Both the position numbers and the translations under genes were made by a program. Positions 44,667 through 54,222 of a DNA stretch of 64,000 bases are shown in pieces. Origin of the DNA: Allorhizobium pseudoryzae (GTDB lineage Bacteria > Pseudomonadota > Alphaproteobacteria > Rhizobiales > Rhizobiaceae). Location: positions 3,116,001-3,180,000 of the forward strand of contig NZ_CP049241.1 of assembly GCF_011046245.1 (NCBI RefSeq). The letters are read 5' to 3'. Each line of letters opens with the position of its first letter. Positions within the stretch are counted from its first letter, which is position 1. The notes under the pieces were generated by a model. The model did not search any database. It saw nothing but the letters and a program-made list of their open reading frames with translations, and was not told where the DNA came from.

Positions 44667-45176
44667 TCAATTCGCGGCAAGCGCCTTGAACTGCTGGCGC
44701 AGGGAAAGTGCCGTCTTGCCATCCTCGCCGATGTGGCGGATGTCATCGACAAAATACCAGGGCGCCGGGTCACCGACGCCTTCCTGCACGAGATCGAAAT
44801 CGACCTTGGATTTTGCCTTGTTGCCCATGCACTGGAAGGCGCTGAACTCGACGCGCACCGTCAGGCGGTTGCCCTTCTGCGGGCCAGGCTTGTAGCTGAC
44901 ATTCTTGACGGGGCAATGGTCCTGCCCGCCGATCACCGGCTCGAAGTCCAAGAACATCTGTTCGTCGTTCGCCTTCATCTTCAGCACGGCGGCGACGAGA
45001 TCGCGGGTAAAGGCGACGCTGTAGAGCGCCATCAGGGAATCCGGGTCGAAATACTCCGCCTTGCCCTTGGCTGCCACTTCCATGACTGCCTTGACCGGAT
45101 CGAGCGGTTCGTTGGCAAGGACGGGCTGCGCCGTCGCCAGCATCAGGGCGGCAAGGCTGAGGCATTTCATGAGCAT
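44667..45176 (-). CDS. Exported protein of unknown function (paralogue 1)
   Basis: A 169-residue protein with a signal peptide (MLMKCLSLAALMLATAQPVLA, cut before NEPLD). The rest includes PVKAVMEVAAKGKAEYFDPD, a CPVKNV segment, FQCMGNKAKSKVDFDLV and WYFVDDIRHI. Two cysteines are likely disulfide-bonded. It is a paralogue of the next gene on the same strand and probably similar to DUF3828-type proteins, but I am not sure of the family. The ATG at 45176 has AGGGGG upstream and places the signal peptide correctly. Confidence 0.72.
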   Translation of the reverse strand: MLMKCLSLAALMLATAQPVLANEPLDPVKAVMEVAAKGKAEYFDPDSLMALYSVAFTRDLVAAVLKMKANDEQMFLDFEPVIGGQDHCPVKNVSYKPGPQKGNRLTVRVEFSAFQCMGNKAKSKVDFDLVQEGVGDPAPWYFVDDIRHIGEDGKTALSLRQQFKALAAN

Positions 45177-45243
45177 GTTTCCCCCTTTGCTCATTCTGAT
45201 GGATCATCGATGGGACGCCAAGCGCACCCCCGCCCGTGGCGCC

Positions 45244-45789
45244 TTACTGCCCGCCCTTGGCGATCGCCTGCATCTCCGCCAGCACCGAATCGCGCTCGCC
45301 ATCGGCGACACGATGGATATCGTCGATGACCGGCTTTCCGTCCTCGACCAGCACGTCGAAATGAACCTCCGAGACGGAGTTCTTGATCTGAGGCTCGTCG
45401 ATGCAGGTCCACATCTTGAAGGTGACGGTGACATCCGTCATGCCGTCCTTGACGGCGCCCGGCACGATCTTGATGTCTTCCAGCGGGCAGCCATCCTGCG
45501 AATTGGTGACGACGTCATAGCCGAAGGGATCGCCGGGTTCGTTGTTTTCCGTGTCATAGGCCGGATGTTTGGCCGCCTCCTTGTAGGCCGCCTGGAAGCG
45601 CTTGCTGTAAAGGCCAGTCAGCGGTGCCGGATCGAAGATGTACTTCCATTCGGCATCCACCGTGCCCCAGTTGTATTTGGTCATGTCCATGACCTGTTTG
45701 ACCGGAGCAGTGACATCGGCAGCGGATGTGGCCGCGGCGAAAAGAGCAAGCCCGAGGGCGAGCGGCATGGGGCGCAGGAGACGGCGCAT
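45244..45789 (-). CDS. Exported protein of unknown function (paralogue 2)
   Basis: A 181-residue protein with a signal peptide (MRRLLRPMPLALGLALFAAATSA). It shares a layout with the previous gene: PVKQVMDMTKYNWGTV, a longer central loop (EAAKHPAYDTENNEPGDPFG), CPLEDIKIV, TFKMWTCIDEP, then VHFDVLVEDGKPVIDDIHRVADGERD. The two cysteines align with those of paralogue 1. The tandem pair arose by gene duplication. The gene lies about 67 bases upstream of paralogue 1, and both are periplasmic. Function unknown. Confidence 0.72.
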   Translation of the reverse strand: MRRLLRPMPLALGLALFAAATSAADVTAPVKQVMDMTKYNWGTVDAEWKYIFDPAPLTGLYSKRFQAAYKEAAKHPAYDTENNEPGDPFGYDVVTNSQDGCPLEDIKIVPGAVKDGMTDVTVTFKMWTCIDEPQIKNSVSEVHFDVLVEDGKPVIDDIHRVADGERDSVLAEMQAIAKGGQ

Positions 45790-45964
45790 GGCGGATGAAG
45801 AATCCTTGTTGAGTTGAAGGCTGAGATTATCCGCCGCAAGCGGTTTGGCAATGGCAAATCTGGCAACACGCCTTTGCGTTCTCTCACGGCAATGCTATAG
45901 CGCTCGGGACTTCCGTCCACCCTACCGGGGGCTTATGGCCCCCGCCCATGCAAGAGGCAGATAC

Positions 45965-47179
45965 ATGAAGAAGATCAAGGTCGCCAACCCAGTCGCCGAT
46001 CTCGACGGCGATGAAATGACGCGCATCATCTGGCAGCTTATCAAGGACAAGCTGATCCATCCGTATCTCGACCTCGACATCGATTATTACGACCTTTCCG
46101 TCGAGAACCGCGACGCGACCAACGACCAGGTGACGATCGACGCCGCCAACGCCATCAAGAAGTACGGCGTCGGCATCAAGTGCGCCACGATCACGCCGGA
46201 CGAAGCGCGCGTGAAGGAATTCAACCTCAAGCAGATGTGGAAGAGCCCGAACGGCACGATCCGCAACATCCTCGGCGGCGTCATCTTCCGCGAGCCGATC
46301 ATCTGCAAGAACGTTCCGCGCCTGGTTCCCGGCTGGACGCAGCCGATCGTCGTTGGCCGCCACGCCTTCGGTGACCAGTACCGCGCCACCGACTTCAAGT
46401 TCCCGGGCAAGGGCAAGCTGACCATCAAGTTCGTCGGCGAAGACGGCCAGGTGATCGAGAAGGAAGTCTTCGACGCCCCCGGCGCCGGCGTGGCCATGGC
46501 CATGTACAACTTGGACGAATCGATCCGCGAATTCGCCCGCGCCTCGATGATGTACGGCCTGATGCGCAAGTGGCCGGTCTATCTCTCGACCAAGAACACC
46601 ATCCTGAAGGCCTATGACGGCCGCTTCAAGGACATCTTCGAGGAAGTCTATGAGGCCGAGTTCAAGGACCAGTTCAAGGATGCCGGCATCACCTACGAAC
46701 ACCGCCTGATCGACGACATGGTCGCTTCCGCGCTGAAGTGGTCCGGTGGCTACGTCTGGGCGTGCAAGAACTACGACGGCGACGTCCAGTCCGACACGGT
46801 TGCACAGGGCTTTGGTTCGCTCGGCCTGATGACCTCGGTTCTTCTGACGCCGGACGGCAAGACGGTCGAAGCCGAAGCCGCGCACGGCACGGTGACCCGT
46901 CACTACCGCCAGCACCAGAAGGGCCAGGAAACCTCGACGAACTCGATCGCCTCGATCTTCGCCTGGACCCGCGGCCTCGCACACCGCGCCAAGCTTGACG
47001 ACAATGCAGACCTTGCCAAGTTCGCAGCGACGCTCGAAACCGTCTGCGTCGCAACCGTCGAAGATGGCTTCATGACGAAGGATCTGGCGCTCCTGATCGG
47101 CCCCGATCAGCCGTGGCTCTCCACCACCGCCTTCCTCGACAAGATCGACGAGAACCTGCAGAAGGCCATGGGCGCCTGA
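45965..47179 (+). CDS. icd: NADP-dependent isocitrate dehydrogenase
   Basis: A 404-residue homodimeric NADP-IDH (the IDH type II form, as in rhizobia and eukaryotic cytosol). It makes 2-oxoglutarate and NADPH in the TCA cycle. The start [23 protein letters not shown], the substrate motif [26 protein letters not shown], and [28 protein letters not shown] are present. The ATG at 45965 is chosen; the longer frame is noise. A terminator follows 26 bases after the stop. Confidence 0.97.
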   Translation: MKKIKVANPVADLDGDEMTRIIWQLIKDKLIHPYLDLDIDYYDLSVENRDATNDQVTIDAANAIKKYGVGIKCATITPDEARVKEFNLKQMWKSPNGTIRNILGGVIFREPIICKNVPRLVPGWTQPIVVGRHAFGDQYRATDFKFPGKGKLTIKFVGEDGQVIEKEVFDAPGAGVAMAMYNLDESIREFARASMMYGLMRKWPVYLSTKNTILKAYDGRFKDIFEEVYEAEFKDQFKDAGITYEHRLIDDMVASALKWSGGYVWACKNYDGDVQSDTVAQGFGSLGLMTSVLLTPDGKTVEAEAAHGTVTRHYRQHQKGQETSTNSIASIFAWTRGLAHRAKLDDNADLAKFAATLETVCVATVEDGFMTKDLALLIGPDQPWLSTTAFLDKIDENLQKAMGA

Positions 47180-47205
47180 GCCCATCCACTGCGATGAAAC
47201 ATGGA

Positions 47206-47234
47206 AACCCGGTCGCCCTCGCGGCCGGGTTTTT
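47206..47234 (+). terminator. Rho-independent terminator after icd
   Basis: An 11-base-pair stem (47206-47216 with 47221-47231, one G-T) with a CCTC loop, followed by TTTTTC. It ends the icd transcript before the GST gene. Confidence 0.88.
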
Positions 47235-47312
47235 CTTTGGCGACTTGTCTCTTGTCATTCGCGCGCGATCGCGCCATCATAAGAACATAAAAAGAACATT
47301 CTGGAGGACAAC

Positions 47313-47939
47313 ATGACATCGCTGGTGCTTTACACGAACCCCATGTCGCGCGGCCGTATCGCCCGCTGGATGCTGGAAGAAGTTGGCGTTCCCTACGAGG
47401 TGAAGGTCGTCGCCTACGGGCCGCAGATGAAGAGCCCCGATTATCTCGCGATCAATCCCATGGGCAAGGTCCCTGCCCTGCAGCACGGCGACAACGTGGT
47501 GACGGAATGCGCCGCGATTATCGCCTATCTTGCCGACGTGTTTCCGGAGGCAAATCTCGCACCGAAGACCGAAGCGGAGCGCGCCGCCTATTACCGCTGG
47601 ATGTTTTTTGCCGCGGGTCCGCTGGAAGCCGCCGTCACCAACCGCAGCCTCGGCGTCGTCATCCCGGACGACAAACGCGGCATGGTCGGTTACGGCAGTT
47701 ATGAGAAGGTGATCGATACAATCGAAACCGCCCTCTCGAAGACGGCCTACATTGCCGGCGACCGGTTCACCGGCGCGGATGTTTATGTCGGTTCGCATCT
47801 GATGTGGGGTATGCAGTTCGGCATGCTCGAAAAGCGCCCCGCCTTCCAAGCTTATGTGGCAAGCCTGATGCAGCGACCGGGTCATCGTCGCGCGGCGGAA
47901 CTAAATGAGGCGCTCGCTGCTGCGCAGCAATCGGGCTGA
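47313..47939 (+). CDS. Glutathione S-transferase family protein
   Basis: A 208-residue GST. The thioredoxin-like N-domain has LVLYTNPMSRGRIARWMLEEVGVPYEVKVV, MGKVPALQHGDNVVTECAAIIAYLADVF; the C-terminal helical domain has ADVYVGSHLMWGMQF. The catalytic position in MSRG has Ser, so it is probably a beta or zeta-like GST. The ATG at 47313 follows GGAGG. It is followed by trmFO, with an 11-base-pair hairpin in between. Confidence 0.93.
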   Translation: MTSLVLYTNPMSRGRIARWMLEEVGVPYEVKVVAYGPQMKSPDYLAINPMGKVPALQHGDNVVTECAAIIAYLADVFPEANLAPKTEAERAAYYRWMFFAAGPLEAAVTNRSLGVVIPDDKRGMVGYGSYEKVIDTIETALSKTAYIAGDRFTGADVYVGSHLMWGMQFGMLEKRPAFQAYVASLMQRPGHRRAAELNEALAAAQQSG

Positions 47940-47973
47940 ACCGGTTGCAGAAACGCCTTTGATGTTGGATGCC

Positions 47974-48001
47974 GGGCCGGCTCATGGTATTGAGCCGGCC
48001 C
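47974..48001 (+). promoter_or_regulatory. Perfect hairpin abutting the trmFO start codon
   Basis: GGGCCGGCTCA pairs perfectly with TGAGCCGGCCC (47974-47984, 47991-48001) around a TGGTAT loop, and the next base begins the ATG at 48002. No ribosome site can be seen clear of it, so it may lower translation of trmFO or be a GST transcript terminator without a T-run. Confidence 0.6.
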
Positions 48002-49474
48002 ATGACACAGATCTCTTCAAAACCCGTTCACGTGGTCGGCGGCGGCCTTGCCGGCTCCGAAGCCGCCTGGCAGCTGGCAGAAGCCGGCACCCCCGTTATC
48101 CTGCACGAGATGCGCGGCGTGCGCGGCACGGATGCGCACAAGACCGATGGCCTGGCCGAACTCGTCTGCTCGAACTCCTTCCGCTCCGACGATGCAACGG
48201 CCAATGCGGTTGGCGTCATCCATGCGGAGATGCGACTGGCAGGCTCGCTGATCATGGCCTGCGCCGATCGTCATCAGGTTCCAGCCGGCGGTGCGCTGGC
48301 GGTCGACCGCGACGGTTTTTCCGAGGCCGTCACACAGGCCCTCCAGGCCCATCCGCTGATCACCGTCGTTCGCGAGGAAGTGCAGGGCCTGCCGCCGGCG
48401 GATTGGGGCCTGACGATCCTGTCCACCGGGCCGCTCACCTCCGCATCGCTCGCCGCTGCGATCCAGGCGGAAACGGGCGAGGATTCGCTTGCCTTCTTCG
48501 ATGCGATTGCGCCGATCGTGCACCGCGACTCCATCAACATGGATATCTGCTGGTACCAGTCGCGTTATGACAAGGTCGGCCCCGGCGGCAACGGCAAGGA
48601 CTATATCAACTGCCCGCTCGACAAGGCGCAGTATGACGCCTTCGTCGATGCACTGATTGCCGGCGACACCGTCGGCTTCAAGGAATGGGAAGGCACGCCC
48701 TATTTCGACGGCTGCCTGCCGATCGAAGTGATGGCCGAGCGTGGTCGCGAGACGCTGCGCCACGGCCCGATGAAGCCGATGGGGCTCACGAATGCCCATA
48801 ACCCGACCGTGAAAGCCTATGCGGTCGTGCAGCTTCGCCAGGACAATGCGCTCGGCACGCTCTACAACATGGTGGGTTTCCAGACGAAGCTGAAATACGG
48901 CGCGCAGGCGGAAATCTTCCGGATGATCCCGGGGCTTGAGAATGCCGAATTTGCCCGTCTCGGCGGCCTGCACCGCAACACCTATATTCACTCCCCGACG
49001 CTGCTTGACCAGAGCCTCAGGCTGAAATCGCGGCCGGCGCTCCGGTTTGCCGGACAGATCACCGGCTGCGAGGGCTATGTCGAAAGTGCCGCCATCGGCC
49101 TCCTGGCCGGCCGGTTCGCCGCTGCCGATGCGCGCGGAGAGACCCCTTCGCTGCCGCCGGCGACGACAGCGCTCGGTTCTCTGCTCAACCATATCACCGG
49201 CGGCCACCTCGTCTCCGACGACGAACCGGGCAAACGCTCGTTCCAGCCGATGAACGTCAATTTCGGCCTGTTTCCGGAGCTGGCGCCAGGCTCCATCGTC
49301 AAGCCGGAAGGCGTCAAGCGCTTTCGCGGCAAGGACAAGACGGCGATGAAGCGCAAGCTTCTGTCACGCCGGGCGCTGACGGACTGTGCAGGATGGCTGG
49401 GCGTGCCGGCACCCACATTCGCGGACGAGTCAGACGCGACCGTCGCCGAGCTCGGTGTGAGCGCCGCCGAGTAG
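48002..49474 (+). CDS. trmFO: Methylenetetrahydrofolate-tRNA uracil-5-methyltransferase
   Basis: A 490-residue TrmFO that makes m5U54 in tRNA with methylene-THF and FAD. The FAD motif is [19 protein letters not shown], with [21 protein letters not shown] near residue 60 and [31 protein letters not shown] in the C-terminal half. The start at 48002 is the family start; a possible earlier ATG at 47984 would lie at a hairpin loop edge. Its last 45 bases overlap the end of a convergent gene. Confidence 0.95.
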   Translation: MTQISSKPVHVVGGGLAGSEAAWQLAEAGTPVILHEMRGVRGTDAHKTDGLAELVCSNSFRSDDATANAVGVIHAEMRLAGSLIMACADRHQVPAGGALAVDRDGFSEAVTQALQAHPLITVVREEVQGLPPADWGLTILSTGPLTSASLAAAIQAETGEDSLAFFDAIAPIVHRDSINMDICWYQSRYDKVGPGGNGKDYINCPLDKAQYDAFVDALIAGDTVGFKEWEGTPYFDGCLPIEVMAERGRETLRHGPMKPMGLTNAHNPTVKAYAVVQLRQDNALGTLYNMVGFQTKLKYGAQAEIFRMIPGLENAEFARLGGLHRNTYIHSPTLLDQSLRLKSRPALRFAGQITGCEGYVESAAIGLLAGRFAAADARGETPSLPPATTALGSLLNHITGGHLVSDDEPGKRSFQPMNVNFGLFPELAPGSIVKPEGVKRFRGKDKTAMKRKLLSRRALTDCAGWLGVPAPTFADESDATVAELGVSAAE

Positions 49475-49903
49475 GTGGCGTTCGTCCGGGCCGATATAGT
49501 TGCCGAGCAGCCAGAGCGACACTTCCGCGGCTTCCGCCGCGGATGAAAACACGTAGTCGCCGCTCTGGGTCGATGCGTCGAGAAAATCCACATGAAAGCC
49601 GCGGCCGTTGCCCAGCGGCATGACCCGGACGCGGCCGGGCTCGATCAGATGGCAGGCATAATGCGCACCGTAATTGCGCATGAAGCCGGCCTTGTTATCG
49701 TAAAGACGCACGAAGACCGCATTGCCGCTTTCGGTGACATGCAGGCTGCGGATGGCTTCCGTCGGATAGGCGCGGCCGAACTCGATGATGGCGAGCCCCG
49801 CATCGTGGCGGTCGAGCTCATCGCGATCCTTGCTCATGCGCGTGGCATAGTAGCCCGTTGCAACGACCAGCACGGCAATGATCGACCATACGACAAGGCT
49901 CAC
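49430..49903 (-). CDS. Single-span membrane protein of unknown function
   Basis: A 157-residue protein with one N-terminal hydrophobic helix ([21 protein letters not shown]) and a soluble remainder, for example [37 protein letters not shown] and [20 protein letters not shown]. No domain recognised. The GTG at 49901-49903 has AGGG 8 bases before it. Its 3' end lies within trmFO on the opposite strand (45-base convergent overlap), so it is unusually compact. Confidence 0.75.
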   Translation of the reverse strand: MSLVVWSIIAVLVVATGYYATRMSKDRDELDRHDAGLAIIEFGRAYPTEAIRSLHVTESGNAVFVRLYDNKAGFMRNYGAHYACHLIEPGRVRVMPLGNGRGFHVDFLDASTQSGDYVFSSAAEAAEVSLWLLGNYIGPDERHLLGGAHTELGDGRV

Positions 49904-49982
49904 CAGATCACCCTTTTTCTAACCTTCGCGCCTGCTCATTATCGCGTGAGGCTTGCGCGAATGTGACTCTGGAGAAATGGGC

Positions 49983-50861
49983 CTAGAGACGCTTGAGGGC
50001 AAGGGTGCGCAGCATGCGCAACTGCCGGCGCCATTGCGGCGCTTGCAAGGTTCCACGGAGCGCCTTCTCCGGCGCACGGGCGGCCGCCTGCAGAACCGGT
50101 TCGGCAATTGCCACCGGCAGGAAGGCCGACAGGAGAGCGGCAGGAATGCCGCCTGCCCGCTTCGCTTTCGACAGATGGTCGAGACCAAGCCCGGCAAACG
50201 CCTCGATCGCCGCCCGATGCTGCGGGCCTTCGGGTTCCGCCAGAAACGTATCGCGGTCCAGTCCCGTGGCGGACAAGATATCGAGCGGCAGATAGACCTG
50301 CCCGCGCTTGCGATGCAGCGGCAGCAATAGCAGGATCCCGGCAATTGCCTGGGCGACGCCCGCATGACCGGCCGTCTCCGCTTGCTGCATGGCCGCTGGC
50401 GCGTCCAGAACAAGACCGGCTAGCTGGATCAACGCGGCTGCCGTCTCACCGGCATAGCCTTCCAGCGCGTTGCGATCCGGCATCGGATCGTCATAGAGAT
50501 CGAAGATGCGCGCCTCGGTCATGTTGGCCAGCACGTCGCGCGGCAGACGATAGGTGTCGATGGTGGCAAGCAGACCGGCGGCAATCGGATTGGCGTTCGA
50601 TTCGCCCTCCGCCGTGCCGGAGAGGAGGTCGCGCCACCACTGCAGACGGATTTCGCCGGCCAAAGGCTGGTGGATCACGTCGCGGATGCGGGCGATTTCG
50701 GCGTGGAAGGCATAGAGTGCGGCAAGCGGGCCGCGCATGTCCGCCGGCGACAGAAGACAGGCGAGATAACGGTCGCGGTCGGTCTCCCGCAACGTCGAAA
50801 GGCAGATGTCCCAATGGTCTGCGGCACCTGCCGTCACGGCATCCTTCTCCGCTTCTGTCAC
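49983..50861 (-). CDS. Phytoene/squalene synthase-like protein (NDUFAF6-like)
   Basis: A 292-residue protein with the isoprenoid-synthase fold of phytoene/squalene synthases. The aspartate-rich motifs needed for catalysis are missing: the first reads HAEIARIRD (residues 53-61) where DDxxD should be, and the second, IAGILLLLPLHRKRGQVYLPLD (173-194 in parts), lacks the acidic pair although RGQVYLPLD is kept. The mitochondrial complex I assembly factor NDUFAF6 is a similar non-catalytic member. It sits 2 bases after the Mth938 gene. Enzymatic squalene synthesis is unlikely. Confidence 0.85.
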   Translation of the reverse strand: MTEAEKDAVTAGAADHWDICLSTLRETDRDRYLACLLSPADMRGPLAALYAFHAEIARIRDVIHQPLAGEIRLQWWRDLLSGTAEGESNANPIAAGLLATIDTYRLPRDVLANMTEARIFDLYDDPMPDRNALEGYAGETAAALIQLAGLVLDAPAAMQQAETAGHAGVAQAIAGILLLLPLHRKRGQVYLPLDILSATGLDRDTFLAEPEGPQHRAAIEAFAGLGLDHLSKAKRAGGIPAALLSAFLPVAIAEPVLQAAARAPEKALRGTLQAPQWRRQLRMLRTLALKRL

Positions 50862-50863
50862 GA

Positions 50864-51250
50864 TCAGACGGCGATGAGAGCCGCAGCCACCGGCCGCGAT
50901 TCTCCCAGCATGATATTGTACGTGCGGACAGCCGCTCCGGTTCCCATGGGGTCCGACGATATTCCGCGGCTGCGCATGGCCGCCTTCAGTGCTGCGGGCA
51001 GCGGGCGGATGTCCTTGCCCGTGCCGACCAGCAGAAACTCGATCTCGCCTGCCTCGTCCAGCACCCGCTGGAAGGCTTCCACCGTCAGCGCATCGCCTTC
51101 GGTCAGATCCCAGCCGTAAACGCCGCTCGGCAAGAGCAGCAGGGAGCCGCGATGCGACATGTCGGCAAACCGGAAGCCGCCATCGCCATAGGTATCAATC
51201 GGGACGCGTCCTGGAAAATGCGCGTCCCGGATATGGGTCGGGCGAGCCAC
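50864..51250 (-). CDS. Mth938-like domain protein (NDUFAF3-like)
   Basis: A 128-residue protein of the Mth938 family (DUF498). Features: IDTYGDGGFRFADMSHRGSLLLLP, then EIEFLLVGTGKDIRPLPAALKAAMRSRGI and GAAVRTYNIMLGESRPVAAAL. The human homologue NDUFAF3 is a complex I assembly factor, and the gene is known to lie beside secDF in many Alphaproteobacteria, as here. The GTG at 51250 is used; a TTG at 51256 would overlap the secDF stop codon. The role in bacteria is not proven. Confidence 0.85.
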   Translation of the reverse strand: MARPTHIRDAHFPGRVPIDTYGDGGFRFADMSHRGSLLLLPSGVYGWDLTEGDALTVEAFQRVLDEAGEIEFLLVGTGKDIRPLPAALKAAMRSRGISSDPMGTGAAVRTYNIMLGESRPVAAALIAV

Positions 51251-51252
51251 GA

Positions 51253-53814
51253 TCAAGCGCTCGGCTTGCCGTCAGGCAAAGCCGCACCCTTCTTGGCCTT
51301 GTCCTCTTCCTTGTCGAAGGTATCGGTGCGCAGCTTGAAGGCGATCAGAACCGGGGCGGCAATGTAGATGGACGAGAAGGTACCGACGGCCACGCCGAAC
51401 AGCATGGCGAAGGTGAAGGAACGAATGACTTCGCCGCCGAAGATGTAGAGCGCACCCAGCGCAATCATCGTCGTCAGGCCGGTCAACACGGTTCGCGACA
51501 GCGTCTGGTTGATCGAGATGTCGATCAGTTCCGTCAGCGGCATCTTCTTGTAGCGCCTGAGGTTCTCGCGCATTCGGTCATAGACGACGACCGTATCGTT
51601 CAGCGAATAGCCGACGATCGTCAGAATGGCCGCGATACTTGTCAGGTTGAACTCGATCCCCGTCAGCACGAAGATCCCGATCGTCAGGATCACGTCGTGC
51701 ATGGTCGCGATGATCGCACCCACGGCAAACTGCCACTCGAAGCGAATCCAGATATAGACCAGGATAAACAGCAGCGCGACGCCAACGCCAAACGTTGCCG
51801 AATAGGTCAGCTCGCTCGAAACGGCCGGCCCCACCACTTCAACGCGGCGGAATTCGTAATCCTGCTCCAGATCATTGCGGATCCGCTCCAGCGCTGACTG
51901 CTCGGCATTTTCGCCCCCGCCCTGCGCCTGCACGCGCACGAGCACTTCCTGGGGCGACCCGAAACCCTGGGCCTGGACATCGCCGAGATTGAGCTGGTCG
52001 AGACGCGAACGAATGTCGGCAATGTTGGCGTCACCCTCGCGCGACTTCAACTCGATGATCGAGCCACCACGGAAATCGATGCCGAGGTTCATGCCGACCG
52101 ACGCAAAACCAACAACCGACGCGATCGACAGAGCCGCCGCCGCCAAGAAATTGTACTTGCGGATCGACATGAACGGCAGGCCGCGTCCATCAAAGATCCC
52201 GGTGCGGATGCCCTTCGGCAGTTGCTTCGGCTTGGCGCGCTTGACCCACAGCGAGAACATCCAACTGGTGAAGGTAAAGGCCGTGAAGACGGTGGTGACG
52301 ATACCGACGGCGAGTGTCACGGCAAAACCGCGGACCGGGCCGGACCCTAAGTAAAACAGCACAACGGCGGCGATCAGGGTCGTCAGGTTGGCATCGATAA
52401 TCGTCGCAAAGGCCCGCTTGAAGCCGCTGTCGATAGAGGGCAGCAGCGAACGGCCCGACTTCACCTCTTCGCGGATACGCTCGTAGATAAGGACGTTGGA
52501 ATCGACCGCCATCCCCATCGTCAGCACGATACCGGCAATCCCGGGCAGCGTCAGGGTCGAGCCGATCAGGGTCAACGTCGCGAGAATGAGGACGATGTTC
52601 ACGGCGAGCGCCAGGTTGGCGAGCAGGCCGAAGAAGCCGTAGAAGGCGAACATGAAGCCGGCAACGGCGACGGCGCCGATGATGCTGGCAACGACACCCG
52701 CCCGGATCGAGTCCGCACCAAGGCCCGGACCGACCGTCCGTTCTTCCACCACCGTCAGCGTGGCCGGCAGCGCACCGGCGCGCAGAAGCACTGCAAGATC
52801 ATTGGCGGACTGGACAGTGAAGTTGCCGGAAATCTGACCCGACCCACCCACGATCGGCTCACGGATCACCGGGGCCGAAATGACCTGATTGTCGAGAACG
52901 ATGGCAAAGGGACGCCCTACATTCTGCTGCGTCGCCTGGGCAAAACGCTGCGCACCGCGGCTGTCGAAGCGGAATGTCACGACCGGTTCGTTGGTCTGCT
53001 GGTTGAAGCTCGCCTGCGCATCGACGAGACTTTCACCCGACACGAGCGCCCGGCGCTCGATCAGGTAGGGAACCGGCGGATCGTCCATCGAGTACATGAT
53101 TTCGGAGCTGGCCGGCGGACGTCCGTTCAGCGCCTCCTGCACCGGCATCGACGAATCCACCATGTGGAATGTCAGCTTTGCCGTCTGGTTCAGCAGCGCC
53201 TTCAAACGCTGCGGATCCTGCAGGCCCGGCACCTGAACGATGATGCGGTCGTCGCCCTGACGCTGGATCAGCGGCTCGGTGGTGCCGAGTTCATCGACAC
53301 GACGACGCACGACTTCGATCGACTGCGTCAGCGCGGACGACACACGGTAACCGATACCGGCATCCGTCAGCGTCAACTGCAACAGGCCGTTGCCCTCGTC
53401 AGAGAGGGAGACTTCCGTCACCGTGCCGCCGAAGGTGCCGGCCGAAACCGGCTGCAGCAGCGGATTGAGCGCCTGCTTCGCGGCCTCGACCTGGGCAGGA
53501 TCGGTGATCCGCACCTGGATCTGCTGGCCCGTGCCGCTCAGGCCGGTATAACGGACATTGGCTTCGCGCAGCGTGTTGCGCACGTCGCCAACCACGGTTT
53601 CCAGGCGTTCCTTGATGATGTCCGCACGCTCGAGCTTGAGCATGATGTGCGAGCCGCCCTGAAGATCAAGCCCGAGCGTGACCTTCTTGGCGGGGAACCA
53701 ACCAGGGAGCTTTGCCAACTGCTCATTGCTGAGAATGTTCGGTGCCGCGACGATGGCGCCAACGGCGATGACGAACCAGATGAATAGGGTTTTCCAGCGG
53801 GAGAAGTATAGCAT
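51253..53814 (-). CDS. secDF: Fused SecD-SecF protein translocase subunit
   Basis: An 853-residue fusion of SecD (about residues 1-530) and SecF (about 550-830), both with large periplasmic domains and the usual membrane segments. They use proton force to complete Sec export. SecD features: GLDLQGGSHIMLKLERAD and GMAVDSNVLIYERIREE. SecF features: GIDFRGGSIIELKSRE and VGYSLNDTVVVYDRMREN. It lies in the yajC-secDF order with a 57-base gap, and the Mth938 gene begins within its stop codon. Confidence 0.97.
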   Translation of the reverse strand: MLYFSRWKTLFIWFVIAVGAIVAAPNILSNEQLAKLPGWFPAKKVTLGLDLQGGSHIMLKLERADIIKERLETVVGDVRNTLREANVRYTGLSGTGQQIQVRITDPAQVEAAKQALNPLLQPVSAGTFGGTVTEVSLSDEGNGLLQLTLTDAGIGYRVSSALTQSIEVVRRRVDELGTTEPLIQRQGDDRIIVQVPGLQDPQRLKALLNQTAKLTFHMVDSSMPVQEALNGRPPASSEIMYSMDDPPVPYLIERRALVSGESLVDAQASFNQQTNEPVVTFRFDSRGAQRFAQATQQNVGRPFAIVLDNQVISAPVIREPIVGGSGQISGNFTVQSANDLAVLLRAGALPATLTVVEERTVGPGLGADSIRAGVVASIIGAVAVAGFMFAFYGFFGLLANLALAVNIVLILATLTLIGSTLTLPGIAGIVLTMGMAVDSNVLIYERIREEVKSGRSLLPSIDSGFKRAFATIIDANLTTLIAAVVLFYLGSGPVRGFAVTLAVGIVTTVFTAFTFTSWMFSLWVKRAKPKQLPKGIRTGIFDGRGLPFMSIRKYNFLAAAALSIASVVGFASVGMNLGIDFRGGSIIELKSREGDANIADIRSRLDQLNLGDVQAQGFGSPQEVLVRVQAQGGGENAEQSALERIRNDLEQDYEFRRVEVVGPAVSSELTYSATFGVGVALLFILVYIWIRFEWQFAVGAIIATMHDVILTIGIFVLTGIEFNLTSIAAILTIVGYSLNDTVVVYDRMRENLRRYKKMPLTELIDISINQTLSRTVLTGLTTMIALGALYIFGGEVIRSFTFAMLFGVAVGTFSSIYIAAPVLIAFKLRTDTFDKEEDKAKKGAALPDGKPSA

Positions 53815-53871
53815 TTCGCTCTCGATACCTGGCGTGATCTCAAAGCGCCGCCTGTTGGGCGGCGCCGGACC

Positions 53872-54222
53872 TTAAGACTTGGCGGCTTCGGTCTTGACCG
53901 GCTCGCCCTTGACGCGAACCTCGGCCACATAGGTGCGCAGCACGCGAACCTTCACGCCTTCGGCGATCTCGACGTCGAGTTCGGAGTCATCGATGACCTT
54001 GGCGACCTTGCCGGTAATACCGCCGCCGAGCACGACCTGATCACCACGACGGATGTTCGAGAGCGTTTCCTGACGCTTCTTCATCTGCTGGCGCTGCGGC
54101 CGGATGAGGAAGAAGTACCAGACCACCATCAGAGGGGCGAAAAGGAAAAGCATTTCCAGGCCGGAGCCGAAGGCAGACGGTGCTGCACCCTCGGTTTGGG
54201 CGAATGCTTCAGTAATGAACAT
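53872..54222 (-). CDS. yajC: Preprotein translocase subunit YajC
   Basis: A 116-residue YajC with one membrane segment (FLFAPLMVVWYFFLIRPQRQQMKK) and the conserved GDQVVLGGGITGKVAKVIDD region. It is an accessory of SecDF at the inner membrane, and a bystander protein of RND transporters in some bacteria. It is first in the yajC-secDF-Mth938-phytoene-synthase-like series on the minus strand. Confidence 0.95.
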   Translation of the reverse strand: MFITEAFAQTEGAAPSAFGSGLEMLFLFAPLMVVWYFFLIRPQRQQMKKRQETLSNIRRGDQVVLGGGITGKVAKVIDDSELDVEIAEGVKVRVLRTYVAEVRVKGEPVKTEAAKS

